From Anisakis pegreffii (lineage: Eukaryota > Nematoda > Chromadorea > Rhabditida > Anisakidae), in the NCBI GenBank assembly GCA_035041965.1, contig JAPYMA010000596.1, positions 1-64,000 on the forward strand: DNA of 64,000 nt. The letters run 5' to 3'. The notes under the pieces were generated by a model. The model was not told the DNA's origin, did not search any database, and was given only the letters and a program-made list of their open reading frames with translations. A program made the position numbers and the translations under genes. This document shows, in pieces, positions 1 to 12,747 of this stretch (within the stretch, counting starts at the first letter, position 1; each line of letters opens with the position of its first letter).

Positions 1-999
1 ATTACTTTGATTATTGATTGACTTCATCGTAATTTTTGATTATATTTCTGATTTTGATCGTACTTTTGATTATAATCTTAAATTATAATGATATAAGTAT
101 GGTAAATATAATTTGCGATTTACACCGATCGAATTCCTGAAAGGAACCGAATAGAATCATCAAACATGTTGTATATTAAATCAAAAAATATCACCAAGTA
201 ACATCATTTACTACGATTCGAGTTGCTAATGTTGCATGTACGGGGTGATAAACATGCATATCATGTTCTCATTTTCACAATTTGTCATGTTCCGTCTGAC
301 TTCAACTATGAAAATGTATACCAACTAAATGCCGTCTTGATTTTAGCAATCTGAACTGTATTAGGCTGGTGGAATTATTTGTCATCAACGGCAGAATTAA
401 AAAGTTCTGTCATTCGTACATAATAAGTAGGATGTTATTTGCATTATGTAGTATGTTGTGTAGTTACGAGTTACGACCAGTGTAGAACCTTATAATGAAC
501 TGTTGTTTCTTTATGTGCAACATCCAACTTATAATACAGTTTAATGTTATTATAATGCTATAATTGTAATCCATACGGTTAATCGTCATCATTATCCGCT
601 AACCACTGATACTCATTATAATCCAGATAGCCTGAAGTCATATTCAGCTTTCAAAATTCAACGTGATATTACAGTTTTTGAGTTTATATTGATATCCAGT
701 TGACAGTATTGATTATGTGACTCGTATTGTCTTACTTGTGTGGTTCGTATTCGTTTGATTATATATGATAGTCGTGATTGTATGCGATAGCCGTTGAAGA
801 CGTATTGAATATTGGTATTTATTATCGTTTACATATGATAGCCGTGATTATATCTATATATGATAGTCGTTGTCGCTTGTTATTACGGAGTTTATATTGA
901 TTTGAGTTGAATCCATTATAGTAGTAGCAGTTTCGAATATACATCTGATATGATACATATGATACATCTGAAAATGAAGCAGTAGAACATTTTCCCTCT
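1..999. other. AT-rich intergenic DNA, no gene seen
   Basis: No frame here reads like protein. Around 730-880 a degenerate short motif recurs (variants of TGATAGYCGTGATTATAT), probably an eroded tandem repeat. Confidence 0.5.
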
Positions 1000-1640
1000 C
1001 TATTTATCCGGGCTGGGGACCGGCGCTAAGCTGGTTTGACTAGCTGTTTTGCCAGTCAAGCCAACTGAGTGGCTAGATTAAAAATGTTTTTTTGCTGCTG
1101 AGGCAGGAACCTGTAGAAGAGGAAAGAAGGTTCCAAACCTCAAAAGGCCAACCGTGGCCACAGCGGAAAAGACGGGGCATAAGCTTACCGAACTCAAGAC
1201 AGACAACTAAAAAGACGAAGTCCATGCCAGTCAAGCTCGCCAACCAAAGCTCAAGACAGACAAGAAGACGCTACTGTCAAACTCACTCATGCTCAAGACG
1301 GAGAAGAGACGGCATGAACGAGAGCACCTACGCGACCCCAAAAAATTCTCTCAAAACCATCATTGAAAATTTGTCGTGACTACCTCACCTCCGGCTGGGT
1401 CTTCCAGCGATACCCTCTCCTTACCCCTCGCCCTTCTACCCTCCTCCCCCACCCGCTCCTCGCGGGGCGAGGTCCAGCGGGAAGGGGAAGAAAAGGGGAG
1501 GGAGGTGAAAATCGGAAAAGGACGGAAAGAGGTGGTGCTCCGGCAGACTCAATAGAGAAGACGTATCAAGACCTAACCTCTTATCAGATGCTCAGGAAGG
1601 AGGCGAAGGAAGAAGATCATTTTTGTGTCCCGTAATAATC
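1000..1640. other. GC-rich, purine-skewed patch
   Basis: This stretch is clearly richer in G and C than its surroundings. It holds short open frames on both strands rich in Lys, Arg, Pro and Ser. None has a convincing start, splice sites or family resemblance. It could be a degraded repeat or transposon remnant, or an extension of the minisatellite that follows. Confidence 0.4.
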
Positions 1641-1684
1641 CGTCATTATTATTCTGGATAAATCTGTCAGCGAACAAAAAAGAC

Positions 1685-1885
1685 AAAAAGAGAGAGAGAG
1701 GGCAGGAGGAATGACTGCACCATCGTCGTCCTGTCGCGTCCAGTCGTCCATCCGGCGAACAAGGGAGAAAGAGAATGGAGGAGAAGAAAGAGAGAGAGAG
1801 GAAGAGAAGAGAGAAAGAGAGAGAGAGATCACTGCGCCATCGTCCGTCCGTCCGTCGTCCGTCCATCCAGCGAACAAAAGAACAA

Positions 1886-1916
<31 letters not shown>

Positions 1917-2055
1917 GAGAACCGGCTTCGCACCATCGTCCGTCCTCGTCGCACGTCCAGTCGTCCATCCGGCGAACAAAGGGGAAAGAGAGTGGAGGAA
2001 GAAAGAGAGAGAGGAGAGAGAGAGAGAGAGAGGAAGAGAGAGAGAGAGAACCGGC
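1685..2055. repeat. Compound minisatellite with GA-rich tracts
   Basis: Three copies of a roughly 110-bp unit begin near 1714, 1831 and 1928. Each has a pyrimidine-rich core (CCATCGTCCGTC-like, then CCATCCGGCGAACAA) followed by a long GA/AG tract. The core copies differ by internal CGTC slippage. Open frames on both strands come only from the absence of stop codons in these simple repeats. Confidence 0.8.
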
Positions 2056-3338
2056 GAAAGCCTGAAAATGCGAAAATATTGTATCAAATCCAGAAGATGT
2101 ATTGAAATTGAAACATTGACATTATCTAGTAACTACAACATAACTGTTTTCATCTCAATGTCTATCACATAAAAGTATTCCGCACAGTGACGATACTAAC
2201 TGTATACTCTGAAATAGAATCACTCAATCTCAAATAATCATCGACTGATTCCATCCGCATGAATTGTGTTTATTTTATCGATACTTCATTATTCTACCAC
2301 GTTGATTATAGTTATTGCATTACTTTCTCATGTTGCACCATATGAGCAATTAATTGAATAGATAATATCAACTGATACCTCGGATTTATTGAGGCTTATG
2401 TAAGTGTTGATCCATCACGTCGTTAATGCGTGTTAAACCAACGATCCGTCATTGTCGTCCGTTCATCACGTATCGCTCTTGTAAATATCCATCTTAGAAT
2501 ACAACCATATGACCGTGTAGACATACAATCATATCGTAGTAATATATTGTCCCATTAGAATTCACTATAGAGCCATATATCCAGATATTAATCATGTAAT
2601 AACCACCATAATTTGGTATTTAGTATAACCGTTTATTGATATATTATTAACCATTAACCATAATGATATTTTATTAACCATATTAACCACTTTATTATCA
2701 ACCACATTAACCATATTGAAGGAGCAGCAATACTCACCGATTTCATCGAACTAGAATTAAGTTATGCTATGAAAAAGAGCCCTTTTATACATTTCGCTTT
2801 GGGCGTATTCCCGCTTCGGGAATATTTAAATTCGGTTTCGCCAAATCAAATATTTCAAAATTCCCACCAGCTGAATGTGATGATCTATTGAAGAATAATT
2901 TATCAATGCGTAGAAACTAATGATGATGGTGATGATCAAAACTTATTGGTGATAATGACCGCGATAAAAATGAATCCAGCGAGCGATTTTTTTTTGCAGT
3001 TTTGATAGGGAGAGCGGGATCAGTTTCATATTCGATCAGCATCATATTCTCTTTTAAATGGATTACTTGGCATTGACCGATGAAATTTCTGTTCCGGTAC
3101 TTTTTTCATCTCAATTGCTCGCGAAGGATTATTTTTCGTTATGAAGGTTCATTTTATGTTACAGTCTCGAAAACTAGATTATGAATTCTGCTGAGACCTT
3201 CTGTGCTTGTAGAGAATTAAATTTGGAATCAGTCGCGAATGTTGCGCTACGACGATTTCTCGTTGTTAACTTTCACAGCTACATTCATTCTGTTCGCTTT
3301 GTGCGCATTTACGAAACGTCTTCCTCTAATTGTCGTCT
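2056..3338. other. Intergenic DNA with short TTAACCA repeats
   Basis: No gene is supported. At about 2635-2715 the motif ATTAACCA recurs several times at short, irregular spacing. The rest is unremarkable AT-rich sequence. Confidence 0.5.
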
Positions 3339-3725
3339 TATAGAGCTTTTCAAGCTCTACAAATTGTGCCTAGTCTCATAGCATAAACGTTGTTCCTTCA
3401 TCCTGAAATTTGGTACTACATAAATGTGTCTTTCATTTTTGCCCAACATTTTCTACTTTAGGACCGGTCAAGTTTTTTTATAATGGACATATCTCAGAAT
3501 ATGATAGTTCATATGATAGAGAATTTTATTCTATACAAAATGGTCACAATTTCTTTAATCAATCCGCAGTGAATCACCCCTCAAAACGGTCCTTTTCTGG
3601 TATACCATCGATATAAATTTTGCTCATCAAGAGCTCATTAACTCGTTGACCTGCGATTGCGCATGCTCTTCGCTGACTCCGCCCCTGCGCTCAGACGCGT
3701 TTTTATGGCGAAGTGCGACGACGCC
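3339..3725 (+). repeat. Dispersed repeat, copy A
   Basis: This segment is shared with 10778-11082 (inverted) and 11537-12272 (direct, interrupted). All copies hold the marker GACCGGTCAAGTTTT, the block TGATAGAGAATTTTAT, the block GAATCACCCCTCAAA and a GC-richer end with CGCTGACTCCGCCCC that finishes at GCGACGACGCC. No terminal inverted repeat or coding frame is evident, so the class is unknown. Open frames across it are not conserved between copies. Confidence 0.85.
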
Positions 3726-4097
3726 TATGTATTTATTTTTCACTTATTGTACTTACTTACTGCATTTTTCTTTGTTGTTATTCACTGAGTTTGAATGAAG
3801 ATTTCTTCTATAAATTCATTAAAGTTGGTCCTAGCAGTGAGAAAAAAAAAGGTTTGATGGCCTGTAGTTGTGCGTGTTTGTCGAAGAATGATGTAGAGAA
3901 TCAAGGGAAGAGAAACAAGTACTAGGATTAATTTGTAATTGTCGGTTCGAATGTTCAGTATTCGATTTCACTAAGTTCCTTTCACATCCAGTCGTTAATC
4001 TCACACTTTGGGATGATTCGAAATCTCTTCTTTCATTTTTCTTCTTGATTTCAGTCTGCTGGTTCGTCATCAATAAAAGAACACGACCGGCAGTAGA

Positions 4098-7000
4098 ATG
4101 GATATATTGAATGAACTGTCAGAGAAGAATGGTGATAAAGAGGCTGGTACGAATTTGTAAGTTTTAATCTTTCAGTGTTTTATTCACATCATCACTAAAG
4201 GTTAGATCGTGCAGTAAGAATGATTATTATCGCGACATATGAACCTATTTGAAAACAAATCTATAAACACGTTCAGAAGTATGGTTTCACTAAGTTCAAA
4301 TATGAGTTGAATGATCGTTCAGCAGATATTTGTTAGGTATCAAAATATATCCAGCATACAGTTGGAGCAGTTATGAAACCTTAGCTCACAAGGCATTATA
4401 TGCCGGCAATGAAACACGGTACGCTCAGCTTGGTTGAATTATTCATTGTTTCGAAGTGTTATTCATTATTCATTCATCTTTCCAGATCTGCAGAACCATG
4501 GGAATGTGGGGATTCAGTTCTCTGTGATTTTATTTTAAAAAAGTGTCTTCTTTTTTTCGGATCCTCAGAAGATCTATAAAGCTGTTATTGTCATTTGTGT
4601 GGGTGCCTCGTGATCTTCTCTGGCCGGTTGTGATAATTGAATATCCGAGAGTGAGAGAACTAAAATTGCTTACCAAATTTAAGGAAGCGCAAGGCAACTG
4701 GTGCCGTGGAAGTGGATGATGTTCCAAAAAAGCCTAATACAGGAAGTGATGTTAGAGAAAACTCACAATTATCGCCGTCTGGATGTGAGCGGTTGAAAAT
4801 ATTAAATGTGTTCGATGAAGATGACAAAAATGGAATAAAAGAACAACAATATCAACCCACACTAAAGAGACATATTCAAGGGAACGCCAATCGATCTCAA
4901 CACAAAAACGCTGAAGATGCATCAGTCATGATTATGAAACTTTGGAGCAATACTAAAAATGACGGCAATGATAATGAAGATCAGCAAAAAGATACCCATC
5001 AGAATGTTTATGCCAGTGATGGTTTTGTTAATGCTACTAGTAATAACAATATTGCTAATAATAGCATCAGTAGTGGTAATGAAATGAAGAAAAGGAGGAA
5101 AAAACGGAAAAAGAGAAACAGAAGTTTCAATAATAAGAACAATATCGCAAATAACAATAATAATAATAACAGTAATAGTGACCAGGACTGTGTGTTTATC
5201 GCTGAGGTTTGTTTTTAACCTGTTCTCCACGACTTTCTTCAAATTAGTTTGCTTTTATTTTGCTGCTTTCGTTCATTTTGTGCTGTTCAAAACAAGTAAA
5301 TGTATTGAATAAATTCAGGTGAACAGTGATCAAAAAACAACTATTATTTCACCAACAACTGTATCCAGCATTACCGAATCCGAAAAACAACCGCTTGATG
5401 GCAATGAAAACAACGGCAGCGAAGTGGAATCAGCGCTAACCTGTAAAATAACAGGTCTCTTTTTGCATGTATTTTACCTATGCAACGATCGCTGATAATT
5501 AATAATACCATTACGATCAAACTGAAATCATTTGTGTACTCTAATGGATGGTGTCATCGCTGTAATTCAAAGTAAATGCAGACTGATGAAAGCATAGCGT
5601 TGCAGATTCAAAGTATATACAGCCAGAGTATGGCTCGAATAATCAAGATGCATCGACGTCTCTACGGGATGAGCCAGAGGTTATGATCATTGATGATGGT
5701 TTGACAACCAATATGCATATCGGTCAGAGATTTGTGAATAGAGTTCGTCAGTTGTCGAAATATATGAAGAAAAAGAGCAAGCAGTTCAGTGGGCAATCTG
5801 TATGTTGTTCTTTTAGAATTTGTGTTGGTGTTTGATTGTTTTTTTTTGTGACTAATGAGTAATTATTTCGAGAGTATCAAGATGACGGTAAATTCCAACT
5901 TCGTGAAAAATTGTTGCTGATTTTCGGGCACTAACACGATCACCGTGATAGGAACTCGTGTTGTTCAACTTTGAAAATATTAATTGTAAATTAGACATTT
6001 GGAACGTTCAGCCACATTTCGTGGTAGAGCAGCGCATAATGACAAGATTAGCACCAGTAATATCAATAGTAATGACAATGTCAGCACCAATAATGGTAAT
6101 TATGGTTTAAAGATAGTGCAGGAAGGCCCTTCGGCAACAGTCAACGCATCTACCACTGTTGTAAAGAACAGATCGGTGAAGGAATTATGTGACGCTCTAG
6201 GTTAGTCGATAATTTTCGATTTCATTTCATTCTTTTTTCATTTCGAAATTTCCATTAGTGTTTAATCTCTTATTCGCTGGTGCGTAAATGTATGCGTATG
6301 TGCACCGCTGTTGTGTTTCGTGCTTTACCAATGTGCTGTTCTATGCCGGAATAATGGTGATCGACATATCATTTGTACCTGAGTAGTTATCTGATAAATT
6401 TAGGTATCACTCATCTTCCATCATCAATGCACGTTATGAATCTAATACAAGAGAAAGTACAAAAATTTGCTGCTGAATTCAGTGAATTTGAACAGCACAT
6501 ATGGACTCATTATTCGAGTAATGCGCAGGTTCGTATGGATCTATAGTCAGGGTTTCATTCGTCTTCGATATCTCAAATACTGTCATGAGTAGTATGCAGC
6601 GAGAAGGCTGGATGAGCAATTGTTAATCTTTTTGAGATCGCATTTGCTGCTTTGACCGAAAAATACACTGCATCGAATTGGCGCCAATTGCCAAATTACT
6701 ATTTTACATACGTAAAAGGTGAAGAATTTGGTAGAATATTTTTTCTGGTAAGGAAAATTCTCTAATTTACATTTCAGAATGATTATACGTTTTCATGGAA
6801 AATGGAAGTTCGAGAACATTTGCTGCGTTTGATCAGAAAAGTATGAGGCTTAGTTTCATTATTTTTTACTTTCATTTTCGTTTATAACTGATTTCTGTAT
6901 GGCCTTCGAATTTCACTTCTTCTGTTGCTATAAGTTTGAAATATTTGTAATGCTATTCATAGCTTTGAAAGTGTAACAAATTGACGAATTGTAAATTAAA

Positions 7001-9367
7001 ACTTGATGTACTGTTATATGTTAATAGTTTATTTTGAAGTAATAATATTGTTCGTTTCCAATGAATTTTAGGTATATCCTGGAGCGAATATGTTCGCTGT
7101 AGGCTCAACAGTGAACGGATGTGGGGCATACAATTCGGATATGGACTTATGTTTGTGTTTGCCGCATCCAGCTCTTGGTTACGACACCGACAGACAGTAT
7201 GCTATACCTTACCATCTTTCCGTTAATTTCATAGCACAGATGCAACTTTCAAAATTCCTCGCTCATATACACATGTGTGTTAGTGACGGCATCCGAGCGA
7301 AATTTCATGTCGATCGGATTCTCGATTCAACAATGTTGCAGCACTATTTAAAAGTGTTTCTTGATCCATATTAGTTCGATAAGTCTTACAGTCATGGTTT
7401 CCCTGTTTAGTTCACTCATTCCTAAAACCTTTCAGTAATTACTTTGATCTATTGCAGGTATGCAGTTAAAGCGCTGTCGAAAATACACAGGGTATTAGCG
7501 TATGCTTCGAAAGGACTCGTACAAAAGTGTGCATGTATACCAGCAAAGGTTCGTTTTTCAGTTTTGGTCTAGAGGTTGTTTTTCTCTAAACAGGAAATGT
7601 TTCAGTTGTGATGGGATTTATTGCATCATCATCATCTTGTGATTCTCGTTCAATATTTAAGGTACCGATCTTGAAATTGGAAATGGGCGGACCGTATTCA
7701 GAGTTGGAAATCGACATCAATTGTAACAATGTGGCTGGGATTTATAATTCACACTTGTTACATTACTATTCAAGGTGAGTTGAGTTTTGTTATTTGTTTT
7801 GTTTTTTGGCTGTCTGAGCTTTAATTGTCGATTGCTCGCGGTTGAATTGGAAGGATTTGTCGCTTGATTTTGACTGGTGTCGTTCTTTGGAAAATGCTGA
7901 TAAGGAAGTGGTATTTGACAGAAACTTCAGCAGTTTTGTGACTGCTCACTTTGGATATTCGCCTCTGTGTTGTCATCTTTGCTGTCATTTTTCTCTCGTT
8001 CCACATTACCATTTGTTTTCATTTGATTCTCAAAAAATCGTTAATCTTCTGAAATCTCGATTGCGGTTCTGGTTCATCGATCGAGATGCATACTTATGTC
8101 ATTGATTTCTTTGAGCGTTTACTGAAAAAACGAATGAATAGAGAATCTTGTTCGATCTGATTAAATGAAATTCGATTATAGAATCGACGATTGTTTCCCA
8201 GCGTTGTGTTTGGTTGTGAAGCATTGGGCAATAATAGCCAACATAAATGATGCAATGTCTGGGACGTTAAACAGGCTCGTTCTGCCTTTTAATGATTTTG
8301 CTGCTATTGTCGTTAACATGGTGCTTTTAGCTTGATATTCTCAAAAAAATCGTTCCGATCCTATGCGTTCTAATTCGACTAATATGATGTTTGAACAGTT
8401 ATATTAGCTGGCTATTAGAATGTGTTTGAGGATTTTTGTATCCATTGATGCAAGTTTGCAGAGAGGTGTAACAGTCATCTCTAAAAGGGTATGGTGTCTA
8501 ATTCAGCTTACTGATTCGATTTATTTAAGAGGAAGATAAATTATCGAAATTCGATTCAAATGTTATGAGTAGAAGGCTGGAGCTGAGAGTGACACCAAAC
8601 CACTGTTTTGCTAGTGAACTCTATCAGTAAACATTTTGAGAGCATTATTTTTCAGTTATTCGCTGATTTTGATGGTTTTGCATTTTCTGCAGTGTTGCAC
8701 AATGCCTCCCGTCTTACCGAATCTCCAAGAACTTAATCCAGATATTTTTAACGCACCTCGTGGCGTAGAACAACTGGAGTTATTCCGTGATGTGCCACAA
8801 CTACCTCGTAAGCTTTCACTGACGATAAGATTTTTTTCCATTCATAAGTTTTTCACTTTTTGCGTTTTTAATGGTGTCGTTTTCAGAACGTCCATTGAAT
8901 CATGCTTCAGTTGGTGAACTACTAATTGCCTTTTTTGACTATTATTCGAAATTTGATTTTGATACAAAAGCGATTTCGGTTGCAAGAGGATGTGTTTTTG
9001 ATAGGTTGGTTACTTACAAACAAGCAGATTCTTCTTTTTCTTCAATATTCATTTTTTTTACATTTTAGTTTATATGCCCACTGTATTATCCCGTAATGAC
9101 AGATGACAATGATTACTGGATATTATAAGTAGTGAATGTATTGCTAGAAATGAAATCAGAGAGCAAATTATTAGGAGTGAATTGGCGGCAGAGACAAAAC
9201 GGTACAAAATTTTCATCGAGGAGCCGTTCGATCATCAGAACACTGCACGTTGTGTCACTAGAGTTGAACGATTGCGTGCCATTAAGACGGCATTCATCAG
9301 TGCTCGAAATGCATTCCTGGGCCCCACTTCTGGTCCACCAAAACTCGCAAATATTGGTGTTCACTGA
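4098..9367 (+). CDS. gld-2: GLD-2-type cytoplasmic poly(A) polymerase
   Basis: A non-canonical poly(A) polymerase that lengthens mRNA tails in the cytoplasm; in worms GLD-2 works in germline development with RNA-binding partners. About 735 residues. Exons: 4098-4156, 4684-5206, 5319-5454, 5606-~5803, ~6012-6200, 6404-6528, 6778-6840, 7072-7196, 7458-7548, 7662-7774, 8182-8274, 8656-8807, 8887-9004, 9148-9367. The N-terminal ~400 residues are low complexity and Asn-rich, with a Lys/Arg run near 5090. The nucleotidyltransferase core has GSTVNGCGAYNSDMD (exon 8), carrying two metal-binding Asp, and LEIDIN (exon 10) with the third. The PAP-associated domain carries SVGELLIAFFDYY (exon 13). An acceptor at 4054 lies 43 bp before the ATG and could take a spliced leader or first intron. 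All joins keep frame except exon 4/5, whose boundary is uncertain. The intron at 8275 starts with GC. Confidence 0.93.
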
Positions 9368-10777
9368 TTCTGATGGATTTGATTTGATTTGCTTCGATTT
9401 ATCAGTGCCATTTACAATTGTCTTAAATCGTTTCTAATGTTTTAATGTTTTGGCGATGATTTTGCTTATATCTTTATTTATTTGTCTTTAATTATTACTT
9501 CAATTATTATTTAATTATGTTTAATTATACTAAGAAAATTCTTAATTCACCATCACTATAAACTGGCTGATTTTGATTTTTACAAAACTATTATTTTGAT
9601 TTGTTTTTTTTTCTGTCTGTAGGTATCTGATACCGTATTGCTTTATTTCATCAATTAGCTATTTTAGGATGTTTCCCATTCTAAAATACGTAACTGTCAT
9701 CAACAAACCTTCAATCAGCAACTGTTTCACGTTCACTAGTCGTGGATCTTAGGGAGTAGGTACATGTTTGATCTTAGTTCACTGCAATAATGCTCATTCT
9801 TTGAACTATCAAAATTTTCTACTTCTTTTTCTGTGGCTGATACAGTGCACTTTCTAGTTGTAATGCTGATTATTCTTTTTGAAGTTCACGAATGTTTCTA
9901 TTTTCATCATTTTTGAACGAAATCTTGCCATTGAAAAATGTCTATTTGAAATTATATTATAAGTTTATTCAGTGTGGAATATTTTGCTGAATTTTTATCA
10001 GCGTGAATGGGGAGGGGAATCGTTCCTTTGTCAGTGCCTATAGTCTTGTTTTAATGGTTTCGTTTCGCTTGTTTTTTTTTCATTAAAAAAAATTTTTGTT
10101 CATAATATTTTATGATTGTTGAATTTCATGGAAGATCAGTTGAAGTATTTTGTCGTGGTTTGCTATGTTCTGATGAAAGTTGTGGTGAACAATGATTATA
10201 TATACGCCACGGTAGGATCCTAGCTGCGCAAACCAGAATGGTCATGAGCCAAACAGAAGTACTATGAATCTGTGCGATTCAGTTTCGTTTTTCTGAAACG
10301 TATTTTATTGATGTTTGACCTTGAAAATTGATGCATTTCACTGAATTATATCGGCGATAAGCTTCTTGTAATTATGAGTGATTTGGTTTCTTCTAACTTG
10401 CGTGTTTCGCTTATTGTTGTTATAAGTGGTTTGTTCGAGGTGAAGGTGATACTGATTGAAAAATTCAGCGTTTTCATATTTGTTCTTAAGATAAATATTT
10501 CAGTTTTTAACTGCTTTTCATCGATTTAAAGTTGACCTATTCACGATTTTATTTTGCCCTATCAGCGGATTCCCGACGTCTGAAAAGGTCCTTCCTTCAT
10601 ATTGACAACTTGAATTGGATGAAGGCCACATTCGTTTGGCTCTTGGCCGTGGAAAAGAGTTCTAGACTAGTCACTTTTCAAGGATTAGGGTTTCGTTAAT
10701 AGTGAATAGCAGCGGGAACAATTCGCATCTGTGGTAAAATGCTTGTTCGCCGATTGCCTTTTCTGATGGGTGCGTGG
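9368..10777. other. Intergenic DNA after gld-2
   Basis: No coding frame is supported. It contains one half of an 85-bp duplication (listed separately) and otherwise T-rich sequence. Confidence 0.5.
9881..9965 (+). repeat. 85-bp direct repeat, left copy
   Basis: Nearly identical to 12562-12646 in the same orientation. Both run through CACGAATGTTTCTATTTT, GAACGAAATCTT, CCATTGAAAAATGTC and TATTATAAGTT. Sequence on either side differs. Confidence 0.9.
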
Positions 10778-11082
10778 GTGTCGTCACACTTCGCCATAAA
10801 AACGCGTCTGAGCGCAGTTGCTGAGTCAGCGAAGAGCATGCGCAATCGCAGGTCAACGGTGATTAAGCTATTGAAAGAGCAAAATTTATATCGATGGTAT
10901 ATCAGAAAAGGACCGTTTTGACGGGTGATTCATTGCGAACTGATTGAAGAAATTAAGACCATTTTGTAGAGAATAAAATTCTCTATCATATGAACTATCA
11001 TATTCTGAGATTCGTCCATTATAAGAAAACTTGACCGGTCTTAAAGTAGAAAATGTTGCGCAAAAATGAAAGATACATATTG
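10778..11082 (-). repeat. Dispersed repeat, copy B (inverted)
   Basis: Reverse complement of copy A, from the GTCGTC/CTTCGCCATA end through AACTTGACCGGTC to the ATGAAAGA block. It faces copy C, about 450 bp away, so the two can pair as a large inverted repeat. Confidence 0.85.
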
Positions 11083-11263
11083 GTTCGAAAAAATGTGTTT
11101 GAACATGTCCCGCATCAATATTACAAAAATGGTTCGATCCCGGGATCAAAAATCCATCCCGAGATTAAATCCCGATTCCGTGATTGAAAAAACGTCGGAA
11201 TTTTGCAAACCCTATTAGTCCCATGGATTAGTTCGGCCAATTGAAATGGCAATCAACACTAAT

Positions 11264-11425
11264 GCGACAGACAACAGCGACAGTGCCTTCAGGCCGTCAT
11301 TATTGCTTGCCCGTTAGGCACTTCAGCTGACTGAGGACAATAGTGTGACAGACAGCAGTGACAATGCCTTCAAGCCATCATTATCGCTTGCCCGTTAGGC
11401 ATTTTCAACGGACTGACAATGAGCA
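11264..11425 (+). repeat. Two-copy tandem duplication, ~81-bp period
   Basis: The two copies share GACAGACAACAG, GTGCCTTCAGGCC and GCTTGCCCGTTAGGCA with a few substitutions. The offset between matching positions is 81 bp. Confidence 0.8.
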
Positions 11426-11536
11426 TGCTGCTTGGGTACTTTATCCGTTAACTTGTAATTTCTTCACGACTTTTCCACTTTCAAACCCTCATAACTTCCG
11501 TAATTGGTCAGTATTTCTATACTTGAAACCAACTCA

Positions 11537-12272
11537 TTTTATAGAGATTTTCAAGCTCTACAGAATGTGCTTAGTCTCATAGCTCAAACATTGTTCCTTT
11601 ACTCTGAAATTTGGTACTACATAAATGTGTCTTTCATTTTTGCCCAACATTTTCTGCTTTAAGACCGGTCAAGTTTTCTTATATATTCTTCCTCAGGGGA
11701 CATTGAGCTAACGGTGGAGAAGAAGGATGAAATCTCTTGGATTAGTTGGGCCAATCGAGGTGAAGGGTCATGGATTAATGAAGTAATGGATAATAAAGAA
11801 CAATTGGGTACTTTTTGTATTCAAATGCAAATTTTCCACTTTCAAACCCCCCAAACCCCCAAAAAGTGCATACGTTTTTCCCAAATAAAAAAGCTTATCT
11901 GATACAACTTTTCATGTTCTACAAGATGTGTACAACCTCTCCGGCTGAATCTCCTTCCTTCAACCTGAAATTGGGTACTTTCCGTATTCAAATGCAAATT
12001 TTCCACTTTCAGACCGTTCAAGTTTTTATATAACGTATAGTTTTTGAAAGAGAAAACGTTTATATGATAGAGAATTTTATTTTCTACAAAATGGTCACAA
12101 CTTCTTCAGTCAAAATGCAATGAATCACCCCTCAAAGCGGTCTTTTTCCGATATACCATCAGTATAAGTTTTGCTCACTGCTCAGTCATACGTTGACCTG
12201 TGATTGCGAATGCTCTTCGCTGACTCCGCCCCTGCGCTCGGACACATTTGTATGGCGAAATGCGACGACGCC
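11537..12272 (+). repeat. Dispersed repeat, copy C, with internal insertion
   Basis: 11537-11683 and 12055-12272 match copy A in the same order. The middle, 11690-12050, is extra sequence. It holds two copies of an ATTGGGTACTTT...CAAATGCAAATTTTCCAC block about 155 bp apart, itself resembling the repeat's left module. The element therefore seems to have grown by internal duplication. Confidence 0.8.
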
Positions 12273-12561
12273 GATTTTATCACATAATGTTGTGCAATGC
12301 ACATTTTTTAAATTTCATGTTGTATTTATTGGTGAATTTTCGCTATTTTCAACTGGAGTTTTCCGTTTATTCAGTGCTTTGGTGGATTAATCGTAAGTTG
12401 TTTTTCACTCAATGATGAGAAAATATGAATTTCATTCAAATGAATTTATCTAACAAAAATGATGATGGTTTATTATGGTAACTAACAAAATTATGGTAGC
12501 TCACAAAAATGATTTATTTTTATCTATGGCGTTTCAATCACATTTAATCAAGAACTTTGCT

Positions 12562-12646
12562 GAAGATCACGAATGTTTCTATTTTTATCATTTTTGAACG
12601 AAATCTTACCATTGAAAAATGTCTATTTGAAATTATATTATAAGTT
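12562..12646 (+). repeat. 85-bp direct repeat, right copy
   Basis: Right-hand partner of 9881-9965, with a few substitutions. The pair flanks the repeat cluster that contains copies B and C. Confidence 0.9.
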
Positions 12647-12747
12647 GATCATAATTTAAACCGCATATCCTCACGAAAGATAAATCTTTCATTTGTTAAT
12701 CTGCCGAATTACGATGGTAACTGGTCTTCTATGAGTAAATATTTATT

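Noticed and set aside
1711..2172. Open frames of 96-156 codons on both strands
   Set aside because: They consist of Glu/Arg or Ser/Leu runs from the GA-rich minisatellite and have no stop codons for compositional reasons.
7197..7374. Extension of the gld-2 exon past 7196
   Set aside because: The donor CA|GTATGC at 7197 plus the exon at 7458 restores conserved sequence (DRQ-YAVKALSKIHR); the open tail is intron readthrough.
11120..11190. tRNA or SINE B-box-like GGTTCGATCCCGG
   Set aside because: No cloverleaf arms, acceptor stem or A-box upstream. The CGGGAT words recur as part of an eroded repeat.
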